Shown: in pieces, positions 7,523-18,748 of the stretch
How positions within the stretch are numbered: the first letter of the stretch is position 1
Layout: the number at the start of each line of letters is the position of its first letter
Assembly: GCF_001425175.1 (NCBI RefSeq)
Contig: NZ_LMDV01000001.1
Location: 496,001 to 560,000, forward strand
Reading direction: 5' to 3'
DNA length: 64,000 nucleotides
DNA from: Nocardioides sp. Root1257
Lineage (GTDB): Bacteria > Actinomycetota > Actinomycetes > Propionibacteriales > Nocardioidaceae
Notes under the pieces: generated by a model
Databases searched by the model: none
Told to the model about the DNA's origin: nothing
What the model saw: the letters and a program-made list of their open reading frames with translations, nothing else
Translations under genes and position numbers: made by a program

Positions 7523-8311
7523 ATGGAAGTCCTGTCCCGAGGCTGGCGCACCGACCTCGCGATCCTCGCGCTGTCGGGCAGCACCGTGGAGCACCGCCCG
7601 ACGTACGTCGTCGTGCGCACCGCCGACAACCCCGGCTACCGCTGGGGCAACTTCCTGCTCCTGCGCCGACCGCCGCTGCGCCGCGACCTCGGGCTCGTCG
7701 AGCAGCTCTTCGAGCGCGAGCTGCCGGGGATCGGCCATCGTGCGTTCGGGATCGACGCCCCCGACGGGCAGCCGGGCGAGCTGGCGCCGTTCGCCGACGC
7801 GGGCTACAGCGTCGAGTCCGCCACCGTGCTGACCGCGACGACCGTGCAGCCGCCGCCGCGCCCCAACACGAGCACCCAGGTCCGACCCCTGGCCGGGGAC
7901 GCCGACTGGGCCCAGCGGGTCTCCCTCGACCTCGCCTGCCACGACGGCGGGGCTGACGGCTTCGGCGACTTCACCCGGATCAAGGCGGCGGCCGAGCGCC
8001 GGCTGACCGAGCACGGCGCCAGCGCCTGGTACGGCGCGTTCGACGACGGCCGGCTGGTCGCCACGATGGGCATCGTGCGAGCCGGCGACCGGGTCGCGCG
8101 CTTCCAGGAGGTGCAGACCCATCCCGAGGCCCGGGGCCGCGGCGTGGCCGGCACGCTCGTGCACGCCGCCGGCACCGATGCCTTCCAGCGGCTCGGCGCG
8201 ACGACGCTGGTGACCGTGGCCGACCCGGACTACCACGCGATCCGGATCTACCGCTCGGTCGGCTTCACCGACGCCGAGGTCCAGCTGACCGCGGAGCGCC
8301 GGCAGGTGTGA
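7523..8311 (+). CDS. GNAT-family N-acetyltransferase
   Basis: In this 262-residue protein the first ~120 residues form a degenerate half and the C-terminal half carries the acetyl-CoA site: VQTHPEARGRGVAGTLVHAA, then DPDYHAIRIYRSVGF (about 238-252). Two-domain GNATs of this type are common in actinobacteria; the substrate is unknown. The ATG at 7523 follows TACCGT (7511-7516) by six bases with no ribosome site, so it is probably leaderless. It is divergent from yjbQ. Confidence 0.8.
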   Translation: MEVLSRGWRTDLAILALSGSTVEHRPTYVVVRTADNPGYRWGNFLLLRRPPLRRDLGLVEQLFERELPGIGHRAFGIDAPDGQPGELAPFADAGYSVESATVLTATTVQPPPRPNTSTQVRPLAGDADWAQRVSLDLACHDGGADGFGDFTRIKAAAERRLTEHGASAWYGAFDDGRLVATMGIVRAGDRVARFQEVQTHPEARGRGVAGTLVHAAGTDAFQRLGATTLVTVADPDYHAIRIYRSVGFTDAEVQLTAERRQV

Positions 8312-8314
8312 TCG

Positions 8315-8998
8315 TCAGACGTCGGTCCCGGGCGCGCCGCCCTCGGGGTCCTGCAGCCCGCCCGCGCACGACGCCATCGGCTCCGGCGCGGTCTCCCCAC
8401 CGCCGTACGTCCGGATGAAGAGCGCGAGCCGCGGGTCGTCCGCGCCGTCCAGCGCCAGCTGCTCGCCCCACACGGTGACGACGACCGGCGCGGTCAGGCC
8501 CGGGTACGGCGCCATGATGCCGTTCTGCGGCAGCGCGTCGGCCAGCGTCGCGACGTCGTCGTCGCCGAGGTCGGGGTCGTAGCTGATCCAGACCGTCCCG
8601 TGCTCGAGGTCGTGGACCGCGTTCTCCTCCCGGACCGGCTCGTCGTACGTCCCGCAGTCCAGCCACTCCGGGGCGTGCTCGCCGCCCACGGGCGGGCTCT
8701 GCGGGTAGTCGACGTCGTCCTGGGTGTGGTCGTTCGACAGCCCCTGGTAGGACTTCACGGCGCTGAGGTCGCTCGGCACCGGCTCGTCCTCGTCCACGAG
8801 CAGCGGTACGGCGACGGCCAGCGCGACGACGATCGCCACTGCGACGGCGGCGAGCGCGATCACCGGCCCGCGCCGGGACCGCTGCGGCTCGGGGCCGGAC
8901 GACGAGAGCAGCGTGGGCTCGTCGGTCGGCGGCTGCCCCGGTGGCGGGTACGACGGCGGCGGGGGTGGGTACGACGGCGGTGGCGGGATGTCGGACAT
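8315..8998 (-). CDS. DUF3105 membrane-anchored protein with proline-rich head
   Basis: The 227-residue protein has a Pro/Tyr-rich cytosolic head (repeats of PPPPSYPPP), one hydrophobic helix at about 46-70 (VIALAAVAVAIVVALAVAVP), then an outside domain. The outside domain has the DUF3105 signature YPQSPPVGGEHAPEWLDCG and AVHDLEHGTVWISY, rich in His and Cys and therefore possibly metal-binding. No function is established for the family. It is last in the overlapping operon with a sigma factor and a thiamine-binding protein; its ATG overlaps the upstream stop. Confidence 0.75.
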   Translation of the reverse strand: MSDIPPPPSYPPPPPSYPPPGQPPTDEPTLLSSSGPEPQRSRRGPVIALAAVAVAIVVALAVAVPLLVDEDEPVPSDLSAVKSYQGLSNDHTQDDVDYPQSPPVGGEHAPEWLDCGTYDEPVREENAVHDLEHGTVWISYDPDLGDDDVATLADALPQNGIMAPYPGLTAPVVVTVWGEQLALDGADDPRLALFIRTYGGGETAPEPMASCAGGLQDPEGGAPGTDV

Positions 8999-9297
8999 CA
9001 GCCCTCCAAGAGCCTCTCCACGCGCTCGACCTTCGCCGTGAGCTGCCCGTCCCAGCCGGGCCGGATGTCGGCCTTGAGCACCAGCCCGACCCGCGGCGAG
9101 ACCGCGGTGACGACGTCGACGGCCTGCTTCACGACGGCCATCACCTCGTCCCACTCCCCCTCGATGTTGGTGAACATCGAGTTCAGCTCGTAGGGCAGCC
9201 CGGACTCCTTGACGACGCGCACCGCGGCGGCCACCGCCTCGGAGACGCTCCCGGTCTCATCGGCGGTGCCGGGCGAGATGCTCATGGCGACGATCAT
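8998..9297 (-). CDS. Thiamine-binding protein (MTH1187/YqgV-like)
   Basis: The 99-residue protein begins MIVAMSISPGTADETGSVSE and contains ELNSMFTNIEGEWDEVMAVV. This is the small ferredoxin-like fold of the MTH1187/YqgV family, whose members bind thiamine or its precursors in the cytosol. It overlaps the sigma factor stop by ATGA and the DUF3105 start, so it is made together with both. The pairing of a thiamine-binding protein with a sigma factor is unexpected, and its purpose is unknown. Confidence 0.75.
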   Translation of the reverse strand: MIVAMSISPGTADETGSVSEAVAAAVRVVKESGLPYELNSMFTNIEGEWDEVMAVVKQAVDVVTAVSPRVGLVLKADIRPGWDGQLTAKVERVERLLEG

Positions 9298-9770
9298 GGG
9301 GAGACGGTATCGAGAGACTCCAATCGCAGCCGGGCCAGGGCGTCGCGGGCCTGGGACTTCACGGTCCCGACCGAGATGCCGAGCACCCGGGCGGTCTCGG
9401 CCTCGGTGAGGTCCTCGTAGTAGCGGAGCACGATCACCGCACGCTGCCGCGGCGCGAGCCTGGCCAGGGCCTGCTGGAGCTCCAGGCGGTCGTGGACCGG
9501 CTCGGTGACGGCGGTGTCGGGCACCCGGTCGGTGTGCACCTCGCGCCATCGGCGCCGCCGCCACCGGCTCACGCTCTCGCGGGCCAGGATCGTGCGCACG
9601 TACGGCTCCGGGTGGTCGGCGATCCGCCCCCAGTGCGGCACCGCCTTGATCAGCGCGACCTGCACCAGGTCCTCCGCGTCCTCGTGCGAGCCGGTCAGCA
9701 GGTACGCCGTGCGCAGCAGCGCGCCGCGGCGGGCCGCGACGTACTCCTCGAAGGAGTCAGGCCCGGACAC
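9294..9770 (-). CDS. SigE-family RNA polymerase sigma factor
   Basis: In this 158-residue protein, region 2 has FEEYVAARRGALLRTAYLLT and HEDAEDLVQVALIKAVPHW (about 7-46). Region 4 has LAPRQRAVIVLRYYEDLTEA and the DNA-binding helix TARVLGISVGTVKSQARDAL (about 100-150). It belongs to the short actinobacterial SigE-family group of ECF factors. The GTG start at 9770 overlaps the end of the upstream membrane protein gene by 14 bases, a common sigma/partner arrangement. That partner is frameshifted here (see 9757-11,020). Confidence 0.87.
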   Translation of the reverse strand: MSGPDSFEEYVAARRGALLRTAYLLTGSHEDAEDLVQVALIKAVPHWGRIADHPEPYVRTILARESVSRWRRRRWREVHTDRVPDTAVTEPVHDRLELQQALARLAPRQRAVIVLRYYEDLTEAETARVLGISVGTVKSQARDALARLRLESLDTVSP

Positions 9771-11020
9771 GTCGCCTCCAGAGCACGAGCGCGCCGAGAC
9801 CGAGGACGACGACCGCGGCCGCGGCTCCCACGACGAGCCGGGGATCCATCGGCGTCGGTGGTGCGGGCGCGTCGTACACGGGCGCCGACCAGCCGTCGGC
9901 GGCCAGGTGCATGCCCGGCACCCACGACGACCCCGGGGTGATGAAGTCGGCCGTCCGGCCGGTGCCGACGTCCACGAGCTGGTACGCCGCGTGCCCGTAG
10001 GTCGACACGACGAGGTGACGGTCGTCGCGCCACGCGAGCACCTCGTTGGTGCGCACGCCCGGCACCCGTCGCCCGACCGTGCCCCCGTGACCGTCCGGTG
10101 TGAGCACGACGAGACCGTGCTTGGACCCGTCGAAGGAGCTGGGCGTGGGATCGAGGACGACGGCCAGCCGCTGCTCGTCCGCGCTGACGACCGCCCGGCC
10201 GGTGAAGGACCGGTCGATGCGCAGCGATCGCGGTCGCGCACCGTCCGCGGTGTAGAGGTCGACGCCGTTCCCGTTGGGCTCCACGACGCTCGTCGGGGTC
10301 GCGCTCTCGTTGCCGAACGACGGGCTTCGGTCGAGCGGGAGGTCCTGGGCCTCGTCATCCTCCGGTGACCAGACCGTCGTGCTCCCACCGCGCGCCGAGC
10401 TCGCGCTGGCGTCGAGGAAGGCGTAGGCGGAGAACCACAGGCGGTCCCCCACCCAGACCATCCCGTTCGGCGACAGGCCGAACTCCGTGGTGACGTCGCG
10501 TCGGGTCACCTCGTCGGTCTCGACGTCGTAGGCGGCGACTCCCTGCACCCGGCCGTCGTCGACGTACCAGTAGCCGACCCAGCGCCCGTCCGCCGAGACG
10601 GCGATGTCGCTCGAGCCCATCGGGTCGTCGAGCTCCGACCAGCCCGGCAGGTCGAGCCGCCGGTACTCCCCGGTCGACGCCGACACCCCGACCAGGCCGC
10701 CCTCGGACCCGACGACCGCCACCACGCGTCCGAGCGGCCCCTCGTCGTGCGTCGTCGGGAGCCATCGACTCGGTTCGTAGAAACCGGTTCGGCAGCCGGA
10801 CCTCACCCGTGGGACCGGCCGGCACGGGCTCGCCGGCGGACCGCTGCCAGGTCACCGTGCCCAGAACCCCGAGGAGCACGACCACCACGGTCGCGACGAC
10901 CGCGTTCCCCGCCCGCCGCCGGCGGTGCCAGCGACGACCGCGGTCCCACAGGTCGGGCGCGGGACCGCCCGGCGGGGCGTCCTCGGCCAGGTCGGCCAGG
11001 CGGTCGTGCAGCGTCGTCAT
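9757..11020 (-). pseudogene. Beta-propeller-like single-pass membrane protein, sigma-factor partner, frameshifted
   Basis: Two frames together make one protein. The head, from the ATG at 11,020 (MTTLHDRLADLAEDAPPGG, then a membrane helix NAVVATVVVVLLGVLGTVTW), reads well to EVRLPNRF. The rest, FYEPSRWLPTTHDEGPLGRV onwards to a stop at 9757, continues in the next frame with propeller-like strands (DIAVSADGRWVGYWYVDDG) and a C-terminal helix ending in WRRRVRA. Removing one T from the TTT at about 10,783-10,785 would join them. Family members with this layout sit before SigE-type sigma genes. It could be a real inactivating mutation or a sequence error; a GTG at 10,806 still opens the 349-residue second frame. 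Confidence 0.65.
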
Positions 11021-11093
11021 GGGTTCCTCCGAGAGGTGATCACACCACTACCCACGCCACCACCGCCGGAGAAGGAGGGGTCCTGAAATGACA

Positions 11094-11124
11094 CCGGCCC
11101 GCCAGACGTGGTCTGGCGGGCCGG
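11094..11124 (-). terminator. Intrinsic terminator-like hairpin downstream of aconitase
   Basis: A perfect 14-bp stem, CCGGCCCGCCAGAC (11,094-11,107) with GTCTGGCGGGCCGG (11,111-11,124), has a 3-nt loop and lies 14 bases past the aconitase stop. There is no strong U-run, as is usual in high-GC actinobacteria. Confidence 0.75.
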
Positions 11125-11137
11125 CGTACGGGGCTGA

Positions 11138-13978
<2,841 letters not shown>

Positions 13979-14109
13979 AGCAGTCATCTCCTGATGTCTC
14001 GTCGTCGTCTCGGCTGCTCCGACCATCCTGCCGCCGCACGCGAGCGCCGCAAAAGGAAGGCTGCCCTAACTCGGTCCCCGTCCGGAGGCGGGATCGTCGA
14101 AGCGATATC

Positions 14110-14123
14110 TCTTGATATCAAGA
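14110..14123. promoter_or_regulatory. Palindromic operator TCTTGATATCAAGA upstream of acnA
   Basis: A perfect 14-bp palindrome lies 131 bp before acnA. On the acnA strand it overlaps TTGATA, which is 17 bp ahead of GACGAT, a plausible -35/-10 pair. MarR-family TamR is known to control aconitase in Streptomyces and binds AT-centred palindromes; whether this site matches its consensus cannot be checked here. Confidence 0.5.
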
Positions 14124-14155
14124 TACACGATGCCGAGACGAACGACGAGCGCGAC

Positions 14156-14986
14156 TCACCCCTGGGCAAGCTCCGCGTTGTGCTGCCACTTCTCCCAGGT
14201 CGCGAGGCGCGACTCGTAGTCGGCCTTGGCGATGCCGAGGGGGGCGCTGCCGAGGAAGGCGCGCAGCGGCGGCTCGTCGGCGTCGACGATCGCGAGGACG
14301 GCGGCGGCGGAGGCGGTGGGGTCGCCGGGAGTGCCGACGCGCTTCTTGCGGGCCTCGACGGTCTGCTCGTGCAGCTCGGCGTACGCCGGGAGCTCCGCGG
14401 AGCGCTTCGAGGACGACCCGCCCCAGTCGGTGGCGAAGCCGCCGGGCTCGATCAGGGTGACGTGGATGCCGAAGCCCGCGACCTCCTGCGAGAGCGCCTG
14501 CGAGAAGCCCTCCAGTGCCCACTTCGACGCGTGGTAGGCCCCGACCAGCGGGAAGGCGGAGATGCCGCCGATGGACGACACCTGGAGGATGTGGCCGGAG
14601 CCCTGCTCGCGCAGGAACGGCAGCGCCGCCTGGGTGACCCACATGGCGCCGAAGACGTTCGTCTCCATCTGGTCGCGGAACTCCTGCTCGGTGAGCTCCT
14701 CGACGAAGCCGAAGTGGCCGTAGCCGGCGTTGTTGACGACGACGTCCAGCCGGCCGAAGTGCTCGTGCGCCTGCCGTACGGCGGCGAAGTCGGCCTCGCG
14801 GTCGGTCACGTCGAGCTGGAGCGGGAGGAGGCGGTCGCCGTACTTCTCGACGAGGTCGTCGACGGTGGTGGTGTCGCGGGCCGTGGCCGCGACGCGGTCA
14901 CCGCGCTCCAGGGCGGCGATCGACCACTCCCGGCCGAAGCCGCGGGACGCGCCGGTGATGAACCAGGTCTTCGAGGAGGAGGTCAT
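14156..14986 (-). CDS. Short-chain dehydrogenase/reductase (SDR)
   Basis: The 276-residue classical SDR has the cofactor motif TGASRGFGREW (about 11-21), VVNNAGYGHFG (about 84-94), the catalytic Ser in VSSIGGIS and YHASKWALEGFSQAL (about 153-167). Arg after the Gly-rich loop suggests NADPH. The ATG at 14,986 follows TACGTT by seven bases, so the transcript is probably leaderless, and a 14-bp TetR-style palindrome overlaps the promoter. The substrate is unknown. Confidence 0.87.
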   Translation of the reverse strand: MTSSSKTWFITGASRGFGREWSIAALERGDRVAATARDTTTVDDLVEKYGDRLLPLQLDVTDREADFAAVRQAHEHFGRLDVVVNNAGYGHFGFVEELTEQEFRDQMETNVFGAMWVTQAALPFLREQGSGHILQVSSIGGISAFPLVGAYHASKWALEGFSQALSQEVAGFGIHVTLIEPGGFATDWGGSSSKRSAELPAYAELHEQTVEARKKRVGTPGDPTASAAAVLAIVDADEPPLRAFLGSAPLGIAKADYESRLATWEKWQHNAELAQG

Positions 14987-15004
14987 GTCCTCGAACGTAC
15001 GACC

Positions 15005-15018
15005 TGGAGCGCGCTCCA
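15005..15018. promoter_or_regulatory. TetR-style palindrome TGGAGCGCGCTCCA
   Basis: A perfect 14-bp palindrome lies directly upstream of the TACGTT -10 element (14,994-14,999) of the SDR gene, between it and a TTGAGT -35 candidate. The position would let a repressor block that promoter. The regulator is not identified. Confidence 0.45.
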
Positions 15019-15062
15019 ACTCAAGGGCGGTGAACAGGTCGAACGCTCGTGGGACCGGCGAC

Positions 15063-15084
15063 CTGGGCCCATATCTGGGCCCAG
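15063..15084. repeat. Inverted repeat CTGGGCCCA-TATC-TGGGCCCAG
   Basis: Perfect 9-bp arms with a 4-bp spacer lie in the 140-bp gap between the divergent SDR and SGNH genes, 43 bp before the SGNH start. It may be an operator or an RNA hairpin in the SGNH leader. Confidence 0.45.
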
Positions 15085-15126
15085 CGGCCCTGTCCCTTCG
15101 GCGGGAACTCGGCGAGGCTGCCGAGC

Positions 15127-16242
15127 ATGCTCAAACGCCAGAGATCGGGTCGTGGCGACGACGGACAGAGCACGGTCGAGTACATCGGCCTCGGCGTTGT
15201 CATCACTGCCCTCATCGGCACGCTGCTGGCGCTCGGTCCCGGGACGCTGGACCGAGCCCAGGGCGCTGTCAATGGGGTGTACTGCTCGCTCGCCGCGGGC
15301 GCTCACTGTGGCGACCAGGCCTCGACAGAACCGCGCGCCTCCAGCAACGATCCGACCGGGGGCTCCCCCACCGGCCCCGACACCGCACCGAGCGCGACGA
15401 CCTCGACGTACGCGCCGGACCCCCTGACGCCACGCGGGATCGCCGAGTCGGGTGACTACGTCGCACTCGGCGACTCCTACTCGTCCGGCGAGGGTGCCGA
15501 CGACTACCAGCCCGGTACCGACGTGGACACCAACAGGTGCCACCGCAGCGGCAACGCCTACGGCCAACAGGTCTACAACGGCGGGGACTTCGCCGGAGGG
15601 TTCAGCTTCGGTGCCTGCTCCGGCGGCGTCGTCGAGGACTACTTCGGCCCGAACCAGACGAACGCGGGTGAGCAGGCACAACGCGACCTGATCACCCAGG
15701 ACACCTCGCTGATCACCATCAGCATGGGCGGCAACGACTTCGGGTTCGCCGACGTGCTGAGCCACTGCGTGTTCCACGGCTGCGCGAATGACAGGTACCT
15801 CGCCGAGCTACGGCAGCGGATCGCCGTCGAGGCCGGCCAGCTGGTCGACATGTATCGCGACATGCGCGAGCGGGCAGGCCCGGACGCCCGGGTCATCGTG
15901 GTCGGCTATCCGCACCTGTTCGACGTCGACGGCAACCACAGCCTGTCCCTGTCGTCGCCGATCACCGCGGCTGAGCGGCGCTTCCTCAACAACATGAGCG
16001 ACATGGCCGACCAAGCGATCCGCGACTCGATCGCCCAGGCAGATGCCGGGATCGAGTTCGTGGATATCCGCGACGCGTATGCGGGCCACGAGATCGGCAC
16101 CGACGCCCCGTGGATCCACGACCTGTCGCTGCACTGGGACTGGGGGAACACCGGACCCAACCCGTCCAGCTTCCACCCCACCCAGGCCGGGCAGGACGCG
16201 ATCCGCGACGCTGTGAACCAGCAGATCGATGAGGGACCATGA
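15127..16242 (+). CDS. SGNH/GDSL esterase with type IV pilin-like N terminus
   Basis: The product has 371 residues. The N terminus is RGDDGQSTVEYIGLGVVITA: a basic head, then G13/Q14, Glu at +5 and a long hydrophobic helix, which is the class III (prepilin) signal pattern of Flp/Tad pilins. A Thr/Pro/Ser-rich linker (about 62-105) follows, then an SGNH hydrolase with GDSYSSGEG (nucleophile Ser117), ITISMGGNDFGF and SSFHPTQAGQ (catalytic His). It should be an extracellular esterase or lipase held by, or built onto, a pilin-like stalk. ATG at 15,127 is chosen because it starts directly before the basic head. It overlaps the next gene by 4 nt. Confidence 0.8.
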   Translation: MLKRQRSGRGDDGQSTVEYIGLGVVITALIGTLLALGPGTLDRAQGAVNGVYCSLAAGAHCGDQASTEPRASSNDPTGGSPTGPDTAPSATTSTYAPDPLTPRGIAESGDYVALGDSYSSGEGADDYQPGTDVDTNRCHRSGNAYGQQVYNGGDFAGGFSFGACSGGVVEDYFGPNQTNAGEQAQRDLITQDTSLITISMGGNDFGFADVLSHCVFHGCANDRYLAELRQRIAVEAGQLVDMYRDMRERAGPDARVIVVGYPHLFDVDGNHSLSLSSPITAAERRFLNNMSDMADQAIRDSIAQADAGIEFVDIRDAYAGHEIGTDAPWIHDLSLHWDWGNTGPNPSSFHPTQAGQDAIRDAVNQQIDEGP

Positions 16243-16913
16243 GCAGCAGGATGAGGACGATGACGAAGGGGGCCGCCGTGCTGCTGACCGTGCTGCTCGC
16301 GAGCGCAGCCTGCGGCGACGCCGGCAGCACCACGGGCACGGATCCGGCGCCGGCTGCGAGCCCGACGGGAACGCCCCCGACCCCGACGACGGAGCCGACG
16401 GAGGACGCGGTGAGCGGAGGCGAGGCGGCCGACGCCATCCTCGACGAAAGCCGGCTACCGGCTGGGTGGCGGTATGCGACCGGCGAGCAGACCCTCGGCG
16501 TCCCCGAGATGTGCGGCGTCGTCCTCGAACCTCCCGCGCTGAGCAGCTTCGCCACCCAGCGCTTCACCGCGGACTTTGCCGGCCCGTTCGTCATCCAGCA
16601 CTCCTTCGTCTCCTCCGACGAGTCCGCGTCGGCGGAGCGGATGGCTGCGTGGGCGGAGGCTGCGGCGACCTGCACCACCTGGACGACCGAGGGCACCGAG
16701 CTGACCGTCTCCACGATCGCGGACCTTCCCAGCGTCGGCGAGGACTTCGGCGCGGTGCACGCCGAGGTGGAGCGCGACGGCGTCGTACAGCAGCGCGACT
16801 ACGTCGCCTGGCGCGACGGGGCGCGGGTGACGGTGCTCATCGCGTACGGCGCCACCGATCTGCCCACCCACGCCGAGCTGGCGGAGATGATCACCGCGAT
16901 CGCCGGTCACTGA
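16239..16913 (+). CDS. Secreted lipoprotein, PknH sensor-like
   Basis: The 224-residue protein has a lipoprotein signal, VLLTVLLASAACGD, with lipobox SAAC (Cys about 26), and a Thr/Pro-rich linker (about 30-55). The outside domain resembles the mycobacterial PknH-type sensor or LpqN-like lipoproteins: LPAGWRYATGEQTL and VVLEPPALSSFATQRFTADF. Paired cysteines suggest disulfides. Its ATG overlaps the SGNH esterase stop, so both surface proteins are co-translated. The family call is moderate. Confidence 0.7.
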   Translation: MSSRMRTMTKGAAVLLTVLLASAACGDAGSTTGTDPAPAASPTGTPPTPTTEPTEDAVSGGEAADAILDESRLPAGWRYATGEQTLGVPEMCGVVLEPPALSSFATQRFTADFAGPFVIQHSFVSSDESASAERMAAWAEAAATCTTWTTEGTELTVSTIADLPSVGEDFGAVHAEVERDGVVQQRDYVAWRDGARVTVLIAYGATDLPTHAELAEMITAIAGH

Positions 16914-17065
16914 CGTCCCAGGGCTTCCAGCTGCGCCCAGCGACTCCGGTACCTGCGGCTGGCGGTCCGGTACCTGCGGACGAGGTGCACGGGTCCGTCC
17001 CTGGGCGAGCATCGGATCTCGGCGGATGCGTTCGGCGGCCGTCTCGAGAGAGGGAGTCGCACCCG

Positions 17066-17602
17066 TTGTTCGCTGAGGTCCCGGTCCTTCCGGTGGTGGT
17101 CCCGCTCGCTGCGCTCGTCCTGGCGGTCCTCGTGTGGCACCTGGTGCGGCGCGGTCTGCTCTCCGTGCCTCGAGCAGCGGTGGCCGTGGCACTCTGCGTG
17201 TACGTCGCCGGCGTCGTCGCGAACACGGTCTTCCCCATCTACCTGGACAAGCCCGCGAACGAGGCGCCGTGGGACGCCTACCTCACACTCACGCCGATCG
17301 CGGGCTACGAGGTGGGCGACGCCGTGATGAACGTCTGCGTGTTCGTCCCGCTCGGTGTGCTCCTGGCGCTCGCGCTTCCCGGCTGGCCGTGGTGGCGCGT
17401 GCTCGCGGTGGCGGCGCTGCTCAGCCTCGGCATCGAGCTCACGCAGTGGCTGACCGCGGGCCTCCTGGGCGGCGGCCACGTGGCGGACGTCAACGACCTG
17501 CTCTTCAACGTCGTCGGCGCTGCGGTCGGGTCGGGTCTGCTCGCGGCCCTGGTACGGGTGCCGCGCGCGGAGCGGGTGGTCGACCGGTTCCGCTGGGCCT
17601 GA
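17066..17602 (+). CDS. VanZ-family membrane protein
   Basis: The 178-residue protein has four or five membrane helices. The VanZ signature includes ANTVFPIYLDK, VGDAVMNVCVFVPLGVLLAL, LGIELTQWLTAG and VADVNDLLFNVVGAAVGS. VanZ itself gives low-level teicoplanin resistance; most homologues have no known role. The TTG start at 17,066 has AGGGAG nine bases upstream and opens directly into the first helix (LFAEVPVLPVVVPLAALVLA); no ATG or GTG fits better. Confidence 0.82.
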   Translation: MFAEVPVLPVVVPLAALVLAVLVWHLVRRGLLSVPRAAVAVALCVYVAGVVANTVFPIYLDKPANEAPWDAYLTLTPIAGYEVGDAVMNVCVFVPLGVLLALALPGWPWWRVLAVAALLSLGIELTQWLTAGLLGGGHVADVNDLLFNVVGAAVGSGLLAALVRVPRAERVVDRFRWA

Positions 17603-17614
17603 CGAGCGAGCTCC

Positions 17615-18748
17615 TCAGCTCTTCTCCAGCAGCGCCACGCACTCGACGTGGTGCGTCATCGGGAAGAGGTCGAAGCCGCGCAACGCCTTCAGCACGTAGC
17701 CGTGCTCGGCGAAGGTCGCGAGGTCGCGGGCCAGCGCGGCCGGGTCGCAGGCGACGTACGCGATCGCGCGCGGCGCCCGGTCGACGACCTGCTCGACGAC
17801 GGCCCGGCGCGCACCCTCGCGGGGCGGGTCCAGCACGACCAGGTCGAACGGCTCGTCGTACGACGAGGTGAGGACCTCGCCGACGTCGCCGGCGGTGACC
17901 TCGAGGCCGGGGCAGTTGTCCGTCGACAGCGCCGACGCGGTCCGGTCGCCCTCGACCGCGACCACCCGGCCGCGGTCCCCCACGGCCGCGAGCAGGAACG
18001 CGCTGAAGAGCCCGACGCCGGCGTACAGGTCGAGGCAGCGCTCCCCCGGTCGCGGCGCGAGCATCTCCATCACCGTCGTCACCAGCACGTCGGGCGCGCC
18101 CGGGTGCACCTGCCAGAAGCCCTCGTCGGCGACCGCGAAGTGGCGGCCGAGCGCGGTGTGGTCCGACGCCGTCGGCGCCTCGAGCAGGCACGTGTCGACG
18201 GGCACCAGCTCGTGCGAACGGTGCTTCCGCATGGCCCGGCCGCCGTCCGGCAGCTCGACGTAGCGCTGTCGGGTGCGCCAGTGCAGGCCGTCCTGGTCGC
18301 CAGGCACCGCCTCGACCTCGCCGTCCCAGGTCAGGCCGGCCAGCCGGGACAGCTGCTCGCGCACGACCGCCGTCTTGAGCGCGCGCTGGGCGGGCAGCGC
18401 GACGTGCTGGAAGTCGCAGCCCCCGCAGAGGCCGGGTCCGGCGTACGGGCAGGGCGGGGTCACCCGGTCCGGGGAGGGCTCCAGCACCTCGACGGCGTCG
18501 CCGCGCCAGAACCGGTCGCCGTCGGTGCCCTCGGTGATCTCGAGGACGACCCGCTCGCCCGGGATCGCGTGCCGCACGAAGACCACGCGCGCCTCCGGCG
18601 GGTCCAGGCGTACGACGCAGTGCCCACCGTGCGCGACGGGACCGACGACCGCCTCGAACCGCGCACCGACGCGCGAGGAACCCTTCGGCTGCCTGGCCCG
18701 CGGCCGCTGGCGGCCGCGGCGCTGACCCGGCCGCTGACGGGGCGTCAT
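17615..18748 (-). CDS. Class I SAM-dependent RNA m5U methyltransferase (TrmA/RlmD family)
   Basis: The 377-residue protein has a basic head (RQRPGQRRGRQRPRARQPKG) and a TRAM domain. An iron-sulfur cluster is indicated by CPYAGPGLCGGCDFQH plus the later VDTCLLEAP. SAM motif I is CLDLYAGVGLFS, followed by VVLDPPREGARRAVV, and the nucleophile Cys is in YVACDPAALARDLATF. It methylates uridine C5 in rRNA or tRNA. It overlaps the KimA-like gene (ATGA). M. tuberculosis has this pair in the same order (Rv2689c/Rv2690c), as recalled. Confidence 0.88.
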   Translation of the reverse strand: MTPRQRPGQRRGRQRPRARQPKGSSRVGARFEAVVGPVAHGGHCVVRLDPPEARVVFVRHAIPGERVVLEITEGTDGDRFWRGDAVEVLEPSPDRVTPPCPYAGPGLCGGCDFQHVALPAQRALKTAVVREQLSRLAGLTWDGEVEAVPGDQDGLHWRTRQRYVELPDGGRAMRKHRSHELVPVDTCLLEAPTASDHTALGRHFAVADEGFWQVHPGAPDVLVTTVMEMLAPRPGERCLDLYAGVGLFSAFLLAAVGDRGRVVAVEGDRTASALSTDNCPGLEVTAGDVGEVLTSSYDEPFDLVVLDPPREGARRAVVEQVVDRAPRAIAYVACDPAALARDLATFAEHGYVLKALRGFDLFPMTHHVECVALLEKS

